A DNA stretch of 64,000 nt from Pseudanabaena mucicola str. Chao 1806 (GCF_030323025.1 NZ_CP097329.1:2900001-2964000); one strand, 5' to 3'; counted from the stretch's first letter, positions 26,932-36,842 are shown. The notes: generated by a model from the letters alone, not told the origin. A program made the numbers and translations.

Positions 26932-27249
26932 ATGACTGAAGAAGCTCAACTCCCATCTCCGTCTAACGAGACACCATCACCATTTAAAAATCTCACAGGC
27001 GCAGCGATCGCTGCCACGCTAGCCACTGGGCTCTACGCATTTACAAATATGGTAGCTCATAAGTTAGCAACTGCACCTCTGCAAACTACCAATACTCTGG
27101 CGAATCGTCTGTCTACCCTCGTCCGCACCATCCTATTGGCGCTTGGTTCAGGCATAACGATGATTTTTGCCGTAATTGCCTTGGGACTGGTATTACTAAC
27201 TTTTAAGCAGGTATTTATGGCTATTTTTAGCAAATCACAAGATCTTTGA
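26932..27249 (+). CDS. DUF3082 membrane protein
   Basis: 105 residues. A polar Pro/Ser-rich N-terminus is followed by NLTGAAIAATLATGLYAFTN and LVRTILLALGSGITMIFAVI running into ALGLVLLTF, probably two or three membrane helices. The order fits the cyanobacterial DUF3082 family, widespread in the phylum and of unknown function. Length is normal. A hairpin lies just beyond the stop, shared with the convergent oxidoreductase gene. Confidence 0.75.
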   Translation: MTEEAQLPSPSNETPSPFKNLTGAAIAATLATGLYAFTNMVAHKLATAPLQTTNTLANRLSTLVRTILLALGSGITMIFAVIALGLVLLTFKQVFMAIFSKSQDL

Positions 27250-27250
27250 T

Positions 27251-27280
27251 ATCAATGCGGCGCAAAGCTCCGCATTGATG
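27251..27280. terminator. Hairpin between convergent genes
   Basis: ATCAATGCGG and CCGCATTGAT around CGCAAAGCT. It fills the gap between the DUF3082 gene and the leftward oxidoreductase gene; there is no clear T-run. Confidence 0.6.
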
Positions 27281-27282
27281 AT

Positions 27283-29271
27283 TTACCATTCAATTAATAA
27301 ACCTTGCGATCGCAAATGAGTTTTTAAATCACTAATTTTGCCGCGATCCAGAATTGCTTGAGGTGTTAACGATGGATCATCTTGTAAGACAATCCAAGCA
27401 GCGGTTGCACCTGCGGCTGAGCCTGCTGCCCATTCGCCAACATGGATACGGGTTGCGCCATTAACAATATGACTAACTGCGATCGCCTTACCACCCATCA
27501 ATAAATTATCAATGCGTTGAGGAATCAAGCTCTCCAAAGGAAGAGTAATTGGACGAACTTTATCCTCATTAGCAGGTGCAGCACTTGGTGATTTCGATGG
27601 TTCCCAGTTGCGATAGCGGCAACCATGCATATCGATTGCATAATGGGTTAAGCCGATTGAAGTGGGACTAAAATTGCGACCACCAATCATATCGCGGCGA
27701 ATATCTTGCTCACGCATGAAAAATTCTTTTTGTCCATAGGCTTGACGACCCAAAATGCGCCGACCTTCGCGAATATAAGGATACATACTCAAACCAGAGT
27801 GGGTGGGCATAGGACTATCAGGTCCCGACATCAAGCGAAGGGGAAACTCAGGTGAAGCATATTTATCCATCAGCCATTCGGCAAATAGCAATGCGTGATT
27901 TTCACCATCCTTGAGGGCTGTGGTATTCAAGCCGCCTAACCAATTTTGTTGTTGTCCTGAATCACGGATTTGTTTATCCGTCAAAATCAAAGGGGGGTTC
28001 ATAATACCCCAATCGTTACCACGATTCCAGTTTACGACGGTCATATCACCTTTAGCAGGGATTGCCTTAAAGGGATCGTCCCGTTTTAGGCTAATAATAC
28101 GGCGATAGTTGAACACACTATTGCGTTCAAACATAGGAAATCTGCCCAAGTCATAGTCCTTGCGATGTTCTTCCCTCGAATAACCTGGCTGCACTTTGCG
28201 AAGTTCCTTAAGTGATCGCCCTCCGTCATCAGCAATTTTCAGAACAAAGGGGAATGTAAATGCTTGAGTACATTCAGGGTTATCAGCTACGGCATGGACT
28301 TCACCCGTTGTGCTAAAACCTTCTGCACCAAGACGATGGGGTAAGTTTGCCCATGCAATTAACTCTCCTGTATCGCTGGAGTCAATCACAATCATTTGCT
28401 TGCCTGCGGGAGCCTGTAAACGAATTGCTTTTTTATCGAAAGTCTCGTCAGAGTTCCAGTTAAACCAGCTTTTTAGTTCGCGAGATAGTCGACCTTGAGA
28501 TAAGTAATTTGGATCGCGAGGAGTCCTTTTCACGCCATGGATCGCTGTAATGCGATCGCCCTTATCGTTGAAACTGGCTCCCTTAAAAGCAACTTGTGTT
28601 TCCCATCGACTCTTAGGTGCAGAGCGCTGTGACTCACGCAAAAATTCTTCAGCGGCTAATTCTCCAGAGTAGGGAGTGAAGCAAAGATTTCCCACCCAGC
28701 AACTATTAGTATCTGCAACTACACTCCCAGGTTTTAAGTACGAATATTTTCTGGGTAAAGCAGGCTGACTAGCAATAATATTTTTAAAATGCGTCCAACT
28801 AAGAGGAAACTGCTGACGATAGCGCATGAGTAGGGATTCATCGATCGCACTGACTCCTTGGGAACTCACTTGTCCACCGAGCATAGGAGTTAATTCAATT
28901 AAACAGGTTGTTGCCCCAGTTTTCATCGAGTGATAAGCAGCAGCTACTCCTCCTAGAGATCCGCTAATGATCGCTACATCACATTCCCACACTTCCGCAT
29001 CATCAGGTGGCGGTGGAATTAAGTTGGGAAAGCCATTACGATCATATAGAGGTATTGCTGAGTTTGTATCTTGAGCTATCAGTTCATTAGATATTTTTTG
29101 CTGACCAATAATTTGCCAAGTTCTCGCAGCAGCTCCACTAAGTACTACACCCAAAAATAACATTCCTAAAATGTGGCGTAGTTTTGGTCTGAAAGCTATT
29201 TTGGTTTGAATATCTTCGGTCTGATCTTCGCGATCTTTAGTATTTTCTGATTTTTCTGTTTGATCGCTCAT
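27283..29271 (-). CDS. Membrane-anchored FAD-dependent oxidoreductase
   Basis: 662 residues. A charged N-terminus and LRHILGMLFLGVVLSGAAAR (about 31-50) form an anchor. The FAD-binding domain (FAD_oxidored type) follows: VWECDVAIISGSLGGVAAAY, a variant of GxGxxG reading SGSLGG, then CLIELTPMLGGQVSSQG. Late blocks PYIREGRRILGRQ, NLLMGGKAIAVSHIVNGATR and GEWAAGSAAGATAAW match the family, often annotated as xanthan-lyase-like or putative FAD oxidoreductase. The substrate is unknown. The anchor puts the catalytic domain on one face of the cytoplasmic or thylakoid membrane, or in the periplasm. The first Gly of the dinucleotide motif is Ser. Confidence 0.8.
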   Translation of the reverse strand: MSDQTEKSENTKDREDQTEDIQTKIAFRPKLRHILGMLFLGVVLSGAAARTWQIIGQQKISNELIAQDTNSAIPLYDRNGFPNLIPPPPDDAEVWECDVAIISGSLGGVAAAYHSMKTGATTCLIELTPMLGGQVSSQGVSAIDESLLMRYRQQFPLSWTHFKNIIASQPALPRKYSYLKPGSVVADTNSCWVGNLCFTPYSGELAAEEFLRESQRSAPKSRWETQVAFKGASFNDKGDRITAIHGVKRTPRDPNYLSQGRLSRELKSWFNWNSDETFDKKAIRLQAPAGKQMIVIDSSDTGELIAWANLPHRLGAEGFSTTGEVHAVADNPECTQAFTFPFVLKIADDGGRSLKELRKVQPGYSREEHRKDYDLGRFPMFERNSVFNYRRIISLKRDDPFKAIPAKGDMTVVNWNRGNDWGIMNPPLILTDKQIRDSGQQQNWLGGLNTTALKDGENHALLFAEWLMDKYASPEFPLRLMSGPDSPMPTHSGLSMYPYIREGRRILGRQAYGQKEFFMREQDIRRDMIGGRNFSPTSIGLTHYAIDMHGCRYRNWEPSKSPSAAPANEDKVRPITLPLESLIPQRIDNLLMGGKAIAVSHIVNGATRIHVGEWAAGSAAGATAAWIVLQDDPSLTPQAILDRGKISDLKTHLRSQGLLIEW

Positions 29272-30072
29272 AAACTTGCAATTAATACTTCAAGGTTTGC
29301 CTATTACAAAAACAGGGAAGTGCAGTTACATTCTACTTTTTCAAGATTATATTATATTGTTAATATATTGACACATTTCGCATAAAAAATTAGCTAACAA
29401 ATTTATCTCAAATCTTTTAACAAATATATAGATTTCTTTCTATTAAAAACATAGTAATAAACGATGAACTATTCCAAAATTGAGTATATTTAATTTATTC
29501 TTAGCCTGCTATGTAGCGTTTAATTCTTCAGATACCAGTCTGGTAAAGTACAAGTTGGTTTCCCTATCCAAGGCTGGGAAACCAACCTAAGTACCTTGAT
29601 TGCTTGAAAAACGCTATAGTGCGAGTAAGCGTTTGAATTAAATACAAGCAACTATATTAGTAATTTTTTGTCAAGGCAAATAGTATACAAATCCATTCTA
29701 ATACCAGAAAAAAGACTAATTTAGATAAGCTTAAATCAATTAAAGTTGAGAAAGAAATAACGTATTTGATGCAGTGCAAACACTGAAATTACTTAAATAG
29801 ATTAATTAAGGAAATAGAGAGAAATTTTGGAGATGATTTTAGTTACTCATTGTTTTTTTAGTCTAGTGAAGCACATTTTTTCCCCATCTGATTGAAAGTG
29901 CAAGCAATCCTAAAAAGCGATGAGGGCGGCTTCGGCTTCGTTCAGCTAATCATAAACTGCTGGCTACGCAAGATCGAAGCCAATAGTTCACAACTTTAAG
30001 GCTGCTATAACTGCTACATATGATTGCCACATATCACAATCTTTATTTCATCTTTGACCATTGCTCAGTTTG
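29272..30072. other. Long AT-rich intergenic region with repeats
   Basis: 800 bases without a credible gene. It contains repeat C3 (29512-29618) and a degraded family D-like element near 29902-30009: AGCAATCCTAAAAAG on the left, TTTAAGGCTGCTATAA on the right, and an inner GGCTTCGGCTTCG/CGAAGCC hairpin. Confidence 0.5.
29512..29618. repeat. Palindromic repeat family C, copy 3 (inverted)
   Basis: The left end TGTAGCGTTT with GATACCAGTCTGG and the right end CTTGATTGCTTGAAAAACGCTATA are the reverse complement of copy 2. Core arms AAGTTGGTTTCCC and GGGAAACCAACCT. Confidence 0.85.
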
Positions 30073-31614
30073 TTAACGATAAATTTTTTGACCAATGAAA
30101 GGTAACAGATTCTGGGCAAGGGTTACAGGATCAACCCCCATTTCCGTGCGTTGCTTCGTAAGCCATATCGCGGTTTGGGAATGCCATAGCGTTCCTGTGA
30201 TCGCCACATCATTAGCTGCCATACCTTGAGCTAATAACCCCCCAAGCATACCTGCTAAGACATCACCACTACCACCTCTCGCTAGGGCAGGAGTACTTTC
30301 AGGATTGATCCATACCTGTGATGAGGTGTTGTGAGGGAAAGCGATCGCTGTTTTTGCGCCCTTAAGTAAAATGGTGGATTGCGTTAGGGTTACGGCTTTC
30401 TGTAAAGCCTCTATGCGTTCCACTGTGCGTAATTCAGGAAATAGCTGACAGAACTCGCCCCAGTGAGGGGTCAGAATTACAGGATTTTTTCTACTTTGTA
30501 AATGGTCAAGCCCTGCGGTTTTATCCAGAAAGGCTAAAGCATTTAGACCATCGGCATCAAGGACTAAGGGGAGATCGCTATCGATAATTTGCTTGACAAC
30601 TGGTCTGGCTTCGAGAGATAGTCCACAACCACAGACGATCGCTTGATATTTCGCCAAATCAAGATTTGGTAGTTCGGCGATTGCCCCTGATGCGGTTTCT
30701 GGACAACCAATCACAATGGCATCAGGAACTTGGGCAAGAATCAGTGGTTTTAGAGAATGGGGAACAGCGATCGATAACATACCTACTCCAGTTGCTTTTG
30801 CACCCATCGCCGTAAGGAGCCCCGCCCCGCCATATTTTTGAGAACCGACAACTAGCAGTAAATGTCCAATTTCATACTTGTGAGCGATAGGGTTACGTGC
30901 TATTGGAAGACGATTGTGGAGTATCTGTGGTTCTATAAGCCAAAGAGAATGCTCCTCCCCTAATACCTGATTGATAAATTGCTCAGGAATGTCAAACCCA
31001 ATTCTTTCCAGTTTGCCAACATAGGGCGTAGCAGTTTCTGTGAGTAAACCACGCTTCCATAGTCCTAAACAGAAGGTATGGGTTGTCTGTAACGCCACTC
31101 CCATAATATCACCGCGATCAGTGTGAATCCCTGATGGTAAGTCAATACTGAGAACGGGAATTTGCCAGTTGTTGATTGTATGAATCGCGTTCGCAACATC
31201 CCCATTGATATCCCGTTCTAATCCAAATCCAAAGATGCCGTCAACAATCAAATCGCAATCCTGCAAGGCTTCTAGCTCCACAAAGGGAATTCCTAAGCTT
31301 TTGGCATAGCATCCATGTACTCGCGTTAAGGGTTTAGATTTGGCAAATGGTCTATAAATCTTGACCTGTCGCCCTTGATGATGCAGTTCTCGCGCTACTA
31401 CTAAGGCATCACCTCCATTATGTCCAGAACCAACTAGGATACCAATGCGCCTATAGTTCTGAGTAGGATATAGCTCTGTTAGTCTTTGGGTAATCCGTAG
31501 TGCCACCTTTTCCATTAATGCTGCCACAGGCATTCCTGCTTGGAAGATCAGATGTTCGATCGCTTGCATCTGATCAGCAGTAGCGATCGCTTGTGAAGAA
31601 AGGCAATCGATCAT
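30073..31614 (-). CDS. nnr: Bifunctional NAD(P)H-hydrate repair enzyme
   Basis: 513 residues from the ATG at 31612-31614; a longer start at 31671 would overlap the upstream gene by 44 bases. The N-terminal epimerase domain has ATADQMQAIEHLIFQAGMPV and GSGHNGGDALVVARELHHQG. The C-terminal ADP-dependent dehydratase domain has HLLLVVGSQKYGGAGLLTAM, VLDADGLNALAFL, LTPHWGEFCQLF and ALARGGSGDVLAGMLGG. Together they repair hydrated NADH/NADPH. The gene lies 13 bases downstream of the PP2C gene on the same strand, so it is likely co-transcribed. Confidence 0.94.
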   Translation of the reverse strand: MIDCLSSQAIATADQMQAIEHLIFQAGMPVAALMEKVALRITQRLTELYPTQNYRRIGILVGSGHNGGDALVVARELHHQGRQVKIYRPFAKSKPLTRVHGCYAKSLGIPFVELEALQDCDLIVDGIFGFGLERDINGDVANAIHTINNWQIPVLSIDLPSGIHTDRGDIMGVALQTTHTFCLGLWKRGLLTETATPYVGKLERIGFDIPEQFINQVLGEEHSLWLIEPQILHNRLPIARNPIAHKYEIGHLLLVVGSQKYGGAGLLTAMGAKATGVGMLSIAVPHSLKPLILAQVPDAIVIGCPETASGAIAELPNLDLAKYQAIVCGCGLSLEARPVVKQIIDSDLPLVLDADGLNALAFLDKTAGLDHLQSRKNPVILTPHWGEFCQLFPELRTVERIEALQKAVTLTQSTILLKGAKTAIAFPHNTSSQVWINPESTPALARGGSGDVLAGMLGGLLAQGMAANDVAITGTLWHSQTAIWLTKQRTEMGVDPVTLAQNLLPFIGQKIYR

Positions 31615-31627
31615 TGAGGAATTGGGC

Positions 31628-33535
31628 TTAGGAATTTGGGGACACAAACTTTTTGAAGTTAGCAGGTACATGCTGACGAATCCAATCTTTTACCTGTGGA
31701 AACTGCAAAGCTGCTAAGCCACTACCTAATAAGAGAGCAACCAAGATCAAAATAATCATGAAAGCTTTGTTAGTCTGTCTGGGCACTGCTAGTGTAGTTT
31801 TTGCTGATTCCAGATCACTATCACTCAAATTATCAGGTACGTCTATGGGTTCAAAAGATTCCGATTTATCAGCATTAGTAGTGGTTACTAAAGCACCTGC
31901 TACTGTATTGCCAGAATTGGGGTTATGCAAAATATCTTCAGAATCCACATTATCTTCAGCCCCTTCAGAAGAAGTTAACTGTTCATCTTCGCTTACTTGA
32001 TCCTCATTAGAATCGGCAGGTGCAAACCGACAACGCATCAAGGCAACCGTAATATTGTCGTGCCCATTCAGTTCATTGGCTTGATCAATGAGATTTTGAC
32101 AACTGAGGTTGAGAGGTTTGTCTTCAGTTAACACTGGGAGCAAATATTTGTCATAGATCTGCTCAACGCGCTCAAAATCACTTAACCCATCAGAGCAAAG
32201 TAGTAGCAGACAATCTTCGTCGATAAAGAATCTTTGCACCCTTGGTATTAGCATGTCAGAGCCTCTAGTGCCTAAGGCTTGAATCAACGCGCCGCCATCA
32301 ATGCGTTGTGAGGAATAGGCATAGAAGTTATAGCCCAAGGTAGTCTCACGAGTTGCTACGTCATCGTCAAGGGTGACTTGACGTAAATTATCTTTGCTAA
32401 TGCAATATAGTCTACTGTCACCTACATGAACCACATAGACTTCATTGCTAGGTTGCCCATTAGGGCGAGGAATTACTGCTAGCACCAAAGTGGTTCCCAT
32501 ACGTTGCTGGGCATGGCGTTGCTGTTGGTCGTTAATTGCTACAATTTGATTGTTAACAACACGAGCTACCATTTCTAACTGGGCGATAAATCCCTGAGAT
32601 GAGAATTCTGGATCATTCTCAGCTTGATTAAGGAGTGTTTTGAGTTGTTGTTCGAGGGTCTTGATTGCTAGTGAACTGGCGACTTCACCACCATCATGAC
32701 CACCAAGCCCGTCACAGACAATCGCGAGACGATCACGTAAACTCTCAGCCTGTACACTTCGTTTTTGGCGCTTAATGTCAGGATAGCAAGCATCCTCATT
32801 ATGATTGCGCTGTTGTCCTACATCAGTGGCACTGGCTACGCGCACGGTGAAGAACTGATTCTGCATCACCTTTAAGGTCAATTTATCGAGATAAGCGATC
32901 GCACTATTTACATCGTATTCACCTCGAGCCAAACTGTAGCAAAATTCAGCGATCGGTTCGGCAATTTCGGGTTTAGCCTGATCCAGCCACTTCACCCAAA
33001 TGTCTCCCAATTGCGAGATATGCACCGCCGATACATCCGCTTGCAATTCCAACAGGCGCACCCACATACCATCAACCCTCACCAACTGAGGTTCGATCAA
33101 AGTACGAGTCATATTTTGTTCAGCAAGTGGTTCCCAGAGGTTGAGGACTTGCCAGAGCAAATTAATTTGGCGTAAAGCGCAGGCTTGTCCCCAGATCTCA
33201 GCCAAGGTTGGACAAAGATTACCTTGGCGATCAATCGGAACATTTTCTAATAAAAATATTTCTGCAAGATTTAGCTCTTCACCCAGTAGCAGCAAACCAT
33301 AGGGACGAGGCAGATGCAGGCTCAATCGTGATAGCTTCAGGTAAGATACTACATAAGTCTGAAATTCAAGTGGTAGCTCAGGTAGAGTGAATGCATCGGT
33401 ATCCACAACAATTTGTGAGGATATTACACGATAGCGATTACCCAGTAAAGATGCAGGTGGGAAAGAATCGGTATCTAGTCCGACTGCCCAAAGATATTGC
33501 TGCTCAACTGCCGTAGCTTGCTCTTGATTTTCCAT
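31628..33535 (-). CDS. PP2C-type serine/threonine phosphatase, membrane-anchored
   Basis: 635 residues. Residues 1-230 are a non-catalytic cyanobacterial extension. The PP2C domain follows: ASATDVGQQRNHNEDACYP, LAIVCDGLGGHDGGEVASSL (metal Asp and DGxGG), EVYVVHVGDSRLYCI, LLLLCSDGLSDFE and GHDNITVALMRC, so all metal-ligand blocks are intact. An acidic linker of about 90 residues and one membrane helix (AFMIILILVALLLGSGLAAL) close the protein, with a short basic tail. It dephosphorylates Ser/Thr proteins, opposing Hanks-type kinases; its targets are unknown. It is the first gene of a two-gene unit with the NAD(P)HX repair enzyme. Confidence 0.93.
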   Translation of the reverse strand: MENQEQATAVEQQYLWAVGLDTDSFPPASLLGNRYRVISSQIVVDTDAFTLPELPLEFQTYVVSYLKLSRLSLHLPRPYGLLLLGEELNLAEIFLLENVPIDRQGNLCPTLAEIWGQACALRQINLLWQVLNLWEPLAEQNMTRTLIEPQLVRVDGMWVRLLELQADVSAVHISQLGDIWVKWLDQAKPEIAEPIAEFCYSLARGEYDVNSAIAYLDKLTLKVMQNQFFTVRVASATDVGQQRNHNEDACYPDIKRQKRSVQAESLRDRLAIVCDGLGGHDGGEVASSLAIKTLEQQLKTLLNQAENDPEFSSQGFIAQLEMVARVVNNQIVAINDQQQRHAQQRMGTTLVLAVIPRPNGQPSNEVYVVHVGDSRLYCISKDNLRQVTLDDDVATRETTLGYNFYAYSSQRIDGGALIQALGTRGSDMLIPRVQRFFIDEDCLLLLCSDGLSDFERVEQIYDKYLLPVLTEDKPLNLSCQNLIDQANELNGHDNITVALMRCRFAPADSNEDQVSEDEQLTSSEGAEDNVDSEDILHNPNSGNTVAGALVTTTNADKSESFEPIDVPDNLSDSDLESAKTTLAVPRQTNKAFMIILILVALLLGSGLAALQFPQVKDWIRQHVPANFKKFVSPNS

Positions 33536-33869
33536 GCAGATGTTAGTTACTTACCAAACTCAATAGTGAATATATTAGATGAAGCTGAGGTATGTCTAAG
33601 CCAGTACAGCAAGAACTGCAATGTGAATAGAAACTACAGTATTAAATGTTTGATCTATTTCTTCAAGAGGCATTTGGCTATTGTAGCGAAACCAAGTCAC
33701 AATTTTAGTGGATTTGGGTCTGTTCTGTGCCTTACCAATCTCCAAAAATAGCAATAGATATACAACTTGATACTGGATTTCTTTAGAATCTAGGTGTATG
33801 AAGTAATTAAACTCTTAATATCTATAGGAGTTTAATTTAACAATAAAAATTTAATACTTATTTAACACT
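33536..33869. other. Intergenic region upstream of the PP2C gene
   Basis: AT-rich, no credible gene. It should hold the divergent promoter of the PP2C-nnr unit; no distinct motif was recognised. Confidence 0.3.
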
Positions 33870-33975
33870 TACAGCCGATTGAGGCTTTGAGTAGTACTGA
33901 AATATTTTTAAAAAGGGCGTAAAGCTCCGTTTTTAAAAATATTTCTGGGATTTAAGTAGGCGCAAAGTGCTGTAT
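33870..33975. repeat. Palindromic repeat family E, copy 2 (full length)
   Basis: Starts TACAGCCGATTGAGGCTTTG and ends GGCGCAAAGTGCTGTA. The core arms AAATATTTTTAAAAA and TTTTTAAAAATATTT enclose GGGCGTAAAGCTCCG. This and the copy at 57892 are the longest forms; the others lack part of the core. Confidence 0.85.
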
Positions 33976-33985
33976 TTAATACTTG

Positions 33986-34066
33986 GGAAGTCATGCAATG
34001 TAATTGTGTTGCGGGCGCTTCGTGCCCGCAACACAATTACTAAATAAATTACTTTGCAGCACTACC
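33986..34066. repeat. Palindromic repeat family B, copy 2
   Basis: GGAAGTCATGCAATGTAATT, core arms TTGTGTTGCGGGC and GCCCGCAACACAA, and right end TTTGCAGCACTACC. It follows family E copy 2 after ten bases and lies upstream of hrcA. Confidence 0.9.
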
Positions 34067-34189
34067 AATACTTATTTTCATTATTTTTTATTGGAAATTT
34101 ATTTTGGCAGTTTACTTTCAATTTTTATCAAAAAATCTTTTTTTCTGCTTTTTAGTACTTTTTTAAACATAATTTCACCCTATGAGACT

Positions 34190-35254
34190 ATGAAAACACA
34201 ACTTACCCATCGCGAACAAAAAGTTTTGTGGGCAACCATTGATCACTATATTCAAACGGCAGAACCTGTTGGATCAAAGGCGTTAGTCTCAGAGTATGAC
34301 TTTGACATTAGCCCTGCCACGATCCGTAATGTAATGCATACATTAGATCGCAGTGGTTTGTTATATCAACCCCATACTTCAGCTGGACGTGTACCCTCAG
34401 ACTCTGGCTATCGCGTTTATGTTGATGAACTGATCGATCCTAGTAGTGAGCTAACTTACAGCACCCATCAGTTTATGGCAAGTAAAAGTGATCGACTTGG
34501 TAAGTCTAGCCTTGATGGGGTGCTACGCGATGTTGCCCAAATTTTAGCAACTTTAAGTGGCTGTATCGCTGTGATCACGTCTCCGAATATGCAAACTATG
34601 CGAATTCGGCATTTGCAATTAGTCATGGTCGATCAACGCAAAATTATGGCGATCGCTGTTAGCGATACTTACCACACTGCCTCGGTGACGATGGACTTGC
34701 CTAGCGAAACTCAACCTGAAGTTTTAGAAGGTGAACTAAATATTCTCAATAATTTTTTAAATGAACATTTACGAGATAAAAGCTGGACAGAACTTGGTAG
34801 TGCACTGCAATGGGATGATCTAGATCGGCAGTTTCTGCAATATGCGGTGTTATTACAGCAGTCTTTGCAGCAGTTGATGAAACTCTGTAATCGCACAGCT
34901 TTAGGGCAAATGTTTATTAGTGGCTTAACAGAACTATTACGTCAGCCCGAGTTTTCTAATCTACAACAGGTTCAGAATATTGTGCAACTTCTCGAAGCTG
35001 ATCGCGCTTCCCTAATGGCGTTAATTGTTGATCAATCACGATCTGCACATAATTCCGTGAGTATCTCCATCGGTTCAGAAATTTCCATCGAGCCAATCCA
35101 AAACTGTACTTTTATTTCCAGTACCTATCTCTGTGATGATAAGCCCGTTGGCACAGTCGGTGTTTTAGGTCCCACTCGTTTAGGCTATACCAGAGCGATC
35201 GCCTCAGTACAGGCGGCTGCTCTACATCTAACTGATGCAATTAGTAAATGGTAG
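34190..35254 (+). CDS. hrcA: Heat-inducible transcription repressor HrcA
   Basis: 354 residues from the ATG at 34190, giving the usual MKTQLTHREQKVLWATIDHY. The frame stays open upstream into repeat B2, but that part is not protein-like. The winged-helix N-terminus contains AEPVGSKALVSEYDFDISPA and TIRNVMHTLDRSGLLYQPHT with SAGRVPSDSGYRVYVDEL, the HrcA signature. HrcA represses groESL through CIRCE elements when GroEL is free. I see no CIRCE (TTAGCACTC-N9-GAGTGCTAA) near this gene or elsewhere in the window, so its targets lie outside. It is monocistronic. Confidence 0.96.
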   Translation: MKTQLTHREQKVLWATIDHYIQTAEPVGSKALVSEYDFDISPATIRNVMHTLDRSGLLYQPHTSAGRVPSDSGYRVYVDELIDPSSELTYSTHQFMASKSDRLGKSSLDGVLRDVAQILATLSGCIAVITSPNMQTMRIRHLQLVMVDQRKIMAIAVSDTYHTASVTMDLPSETQPEVLEGELNILNNFLNEHLRDKSWTELGSALQWDDLDRQFLQYAVLLQQSLQQLMKLCNRTALGQMFISGLTELLRQPEFSNLQQVQNIVQLLEADRASLMALIVDQSRSAHNSVSISIGSEISIEPIQNCTFISSTYLCDDKPVGTVGVLGPTRLGYTRAIASVQAAALHLTDAISKW

Positions 35255-35348
35255 TTGTCAAATCTCAGTCAGCATGTTTCTGGAAATCAATCGCCATAGC
35301 CAATTTGGTCTTATAAATGTTGCCTATAAAACAAGCTTCCTTTTTCTG

Positions 35349-35442
35349 TAGGGCTTACACAAAGCTAACAAACTTAATGATTTTTGAGTTAACGTGGCAT
35401 GGGCAAAGACCGTACCACATTAACTAGATGCGTAAATTCTAT
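35349..35442. repeat. Palindromic repeat family A, degraded copy
   Basis: TAGGGCTTACACAAAGCTAAC on the left and AGATGCGTAAATTCTATT on the right, with AACGTGG-CATGGGC and GACCGTACCACATTAA in the middle. The layout is family A with many substitutions, so this is an older copy. Confidence 0.7.
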
Positions 35443-35526
35443 TATTTATCAGGATAAGATGGGGCATGACTGCCTCTATTTCTATGTGTTACAAGAGTTA
35501 CGCAAATCGCTTAAGAATAGAATATG

Positions 35527-35581
35527 AAAACCTAATCTAAAAGTGGCTACTCGCAACGCTGCCCCTTCTAGATTAGGTTTT
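35527..35581 (-). terminator. Terminator of the bolA gene
   Basis: AAAACCTAATCTA and TAGATTAGGTTTT pair across a 29-base loop. The T-run on the leftward strand lies six bases after the bolA stop. Confidence 0.7.
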
Positions 35582-35586
35582 GATTT

Positions 35587-35850
35587 TTAAAGAACTTGAA
35601 CCTGCATCTTTTCCCATTGAGAAATGCTATAAGTTTTTAGTTGTAAGGCATGGATTGCGCCAGTATCGAGATGTTCTTGAATTGCACCATACACTAATTT
35701 GTGTTGCTTAATCATCGATAAACCTTCAAACTGATCAGCAACAACGATCGCCGTAAAGTGTTGACCATCATGATTAGGATCTTCAACCTGAACTTTGGCA
35801 TTAGGTAAAGCAGTACGAATTAATTCAGCAATGTAGTTGTGAGAAATCAT
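35587..35850 (-). CDS. BolA family protein
   Basis: 87 residues from the ATG at 35848-35850 (a TTG 15 bases upstream is possible). Typical BolA layout: MISHNYIAELIRTALPNAKV, then DPNHDGQHFTAIVVADQFEG with the conserved His and Asp/His region, and MIKQHKLVYGAIQEHL with the C-terminal motif around the invariant His. BolA proteins bind monothiol glutaredoxins through an Fe-S cluster and sense iron or redox state. No glutaredoxin gene adjoins. It is divergent from xth, with 90 bases between starts. Confidence 0.93.
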   Translation of the reverse strand: MISHNYIAELIRTALPNAKVQVEDPNHDGQHFTAIVVADQFEGLSMIKQHKLVYGAIQEHLDTGAIHALQLKTYSISQWEKMQVQVL

Positions 35851-35940
35851 GTTGGGCAAACTCAAAATTTACAAAATCTAATTTACAGAATCTATATTAG
35901 GCTGTTTACATTGTGCCATATTGCAACAGTAGGGAATTTA

Positions 35941-36732
35941 ATGAAAATCGCAACTTGGAATGTCAACTCAGTGCGTATAAGGATTAATCATGTTTGTGAT
36001 TGGTTACAAGCAAATTCTGATGTTGATCTGTTGTGTTTACAAGAGACCAAGGTCATTGATGAGGACTTTCCCCATCAGCCCTTTATTGATTTAGGCTATC
36101 AAACCTATATTTATGGACAGAAGTCTTATAACGGGGTAGCCATAATTTCGCGATCGCCTCTAGAAAATATTCAAACTGGCTTTGCATCGGTATTGGGAGA
36201 AATTGCTGAGCCTAGCCTAGATGAACAAAAACGTTTGATTGCGGCTAAGTTTGGCGATATCCAAATTGTGAATATGTATGTCCCTAACGGCTCGGAAGTC
36301 GATAGTGAGAAATATGCGTACAAGTTGTGCTGGCTGAAGCTCTTAAAGGAATATTTACAAACATTGCTCAGCGAAAATGCCAATATCCTGATTTGCGGCG
36401 ATTTTAATGTGGCGATCGCTGACATCGACATTTATGATCCCAAAGGACGTGAAAATAAGGTAATGTCTACGGATATTGAGCGAGAGGCTCTAACGGAAGT
36501 CTTGAATTTGGGATTTAAGGATGTATTTCGGAAGTTTAAAGCAGATAGTGGGTACTATAGCTGGTGGGATTATCGTTCAGGAGGTTTCTCGCGCAATCGT
36601 GGCTGGCGAATTGATTATCAATTTTTGACGGAATCTCTTTATGACAGGGCGACTGCTTGTGAAATCGATGTCGAGCCACGGAAACTGACTCAACCAAGCG
36701 ATCATACTCCCGTCATTGTGACTATTGATTAA
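35941..36732 (+). CDS. xth: Exodeoxyribonuclease III
   Basis: 263 residues from the ATG at 35941. MKIATWNVNSVRIRINHVCD, LLCLQETKV (catalytic Glu), YGQKSYNGVAIISRSP, NMYVPNGSE, ILICGDFNVAIADIDIYDP (Asp and Asn), GWRIDYQFLTESL (RIDY motif) and QPSDHTPVIVTID (catalytic His). All active-site blocks of the Xth AP endonuclease are complete. It incises abasic sites and acts as a 3'-5' exonuclease in base-excision repair. The frame remains open upstream, but the conserved N-terminus fixes the start. A pentapeptide gene follows 110 bases later. Confidence 0.96.
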   Translation: MKIATWNVNSVRIRINHVCDWLQANSDVDLLCLQETKVIDEDFPHQPFIDLGYQTYIYGQKSYNGVAIISRSPLENIQTGFASVLGEIAEPSLDEQKRLIAAKFGDIQIVNMYVPNGSEVDSEKYAYKLCWLKLLKEYLQTLLSENANILICGDFNVAIADIDIYDPKGRENKVMSTDIEREALTEVLNLGFKDVFRKFKADSGYYSWWDYRSGGFSRNRGWRIDYQFLTESLYDRATACEIDVEPRKLTQPSDHTPVIVTID

Positions 36733-36842
36733 ATATGATGATGTACGCTTTAATCAAAAAATTTTGCGGAAGAGCGATCCTTGGGGTCGAGATTCCACAA
36801 CTCAAAATATCTCCAATATCAAACTTTAAGAGAACTTTAGCT

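Noticed and set aside
33497-33751. 84-codon rightward ORF upstream of the PP2C gene
   Set aside because: It overlaps the PP2C start, its composition is not protein-like, and it has no ribosome site.
34004-34189. Open frame extending hrcA upstream by 62 codons
   Set aside because: It reads through repeat B2 and an AT-rich leader, and the normal HrcA start lies at 34190.
33536-35586. CIRCE operator for HrcA autoregulation
   Set aside because: No TTAGCACTC-N9-GAGTGCTAA or near match was seen.
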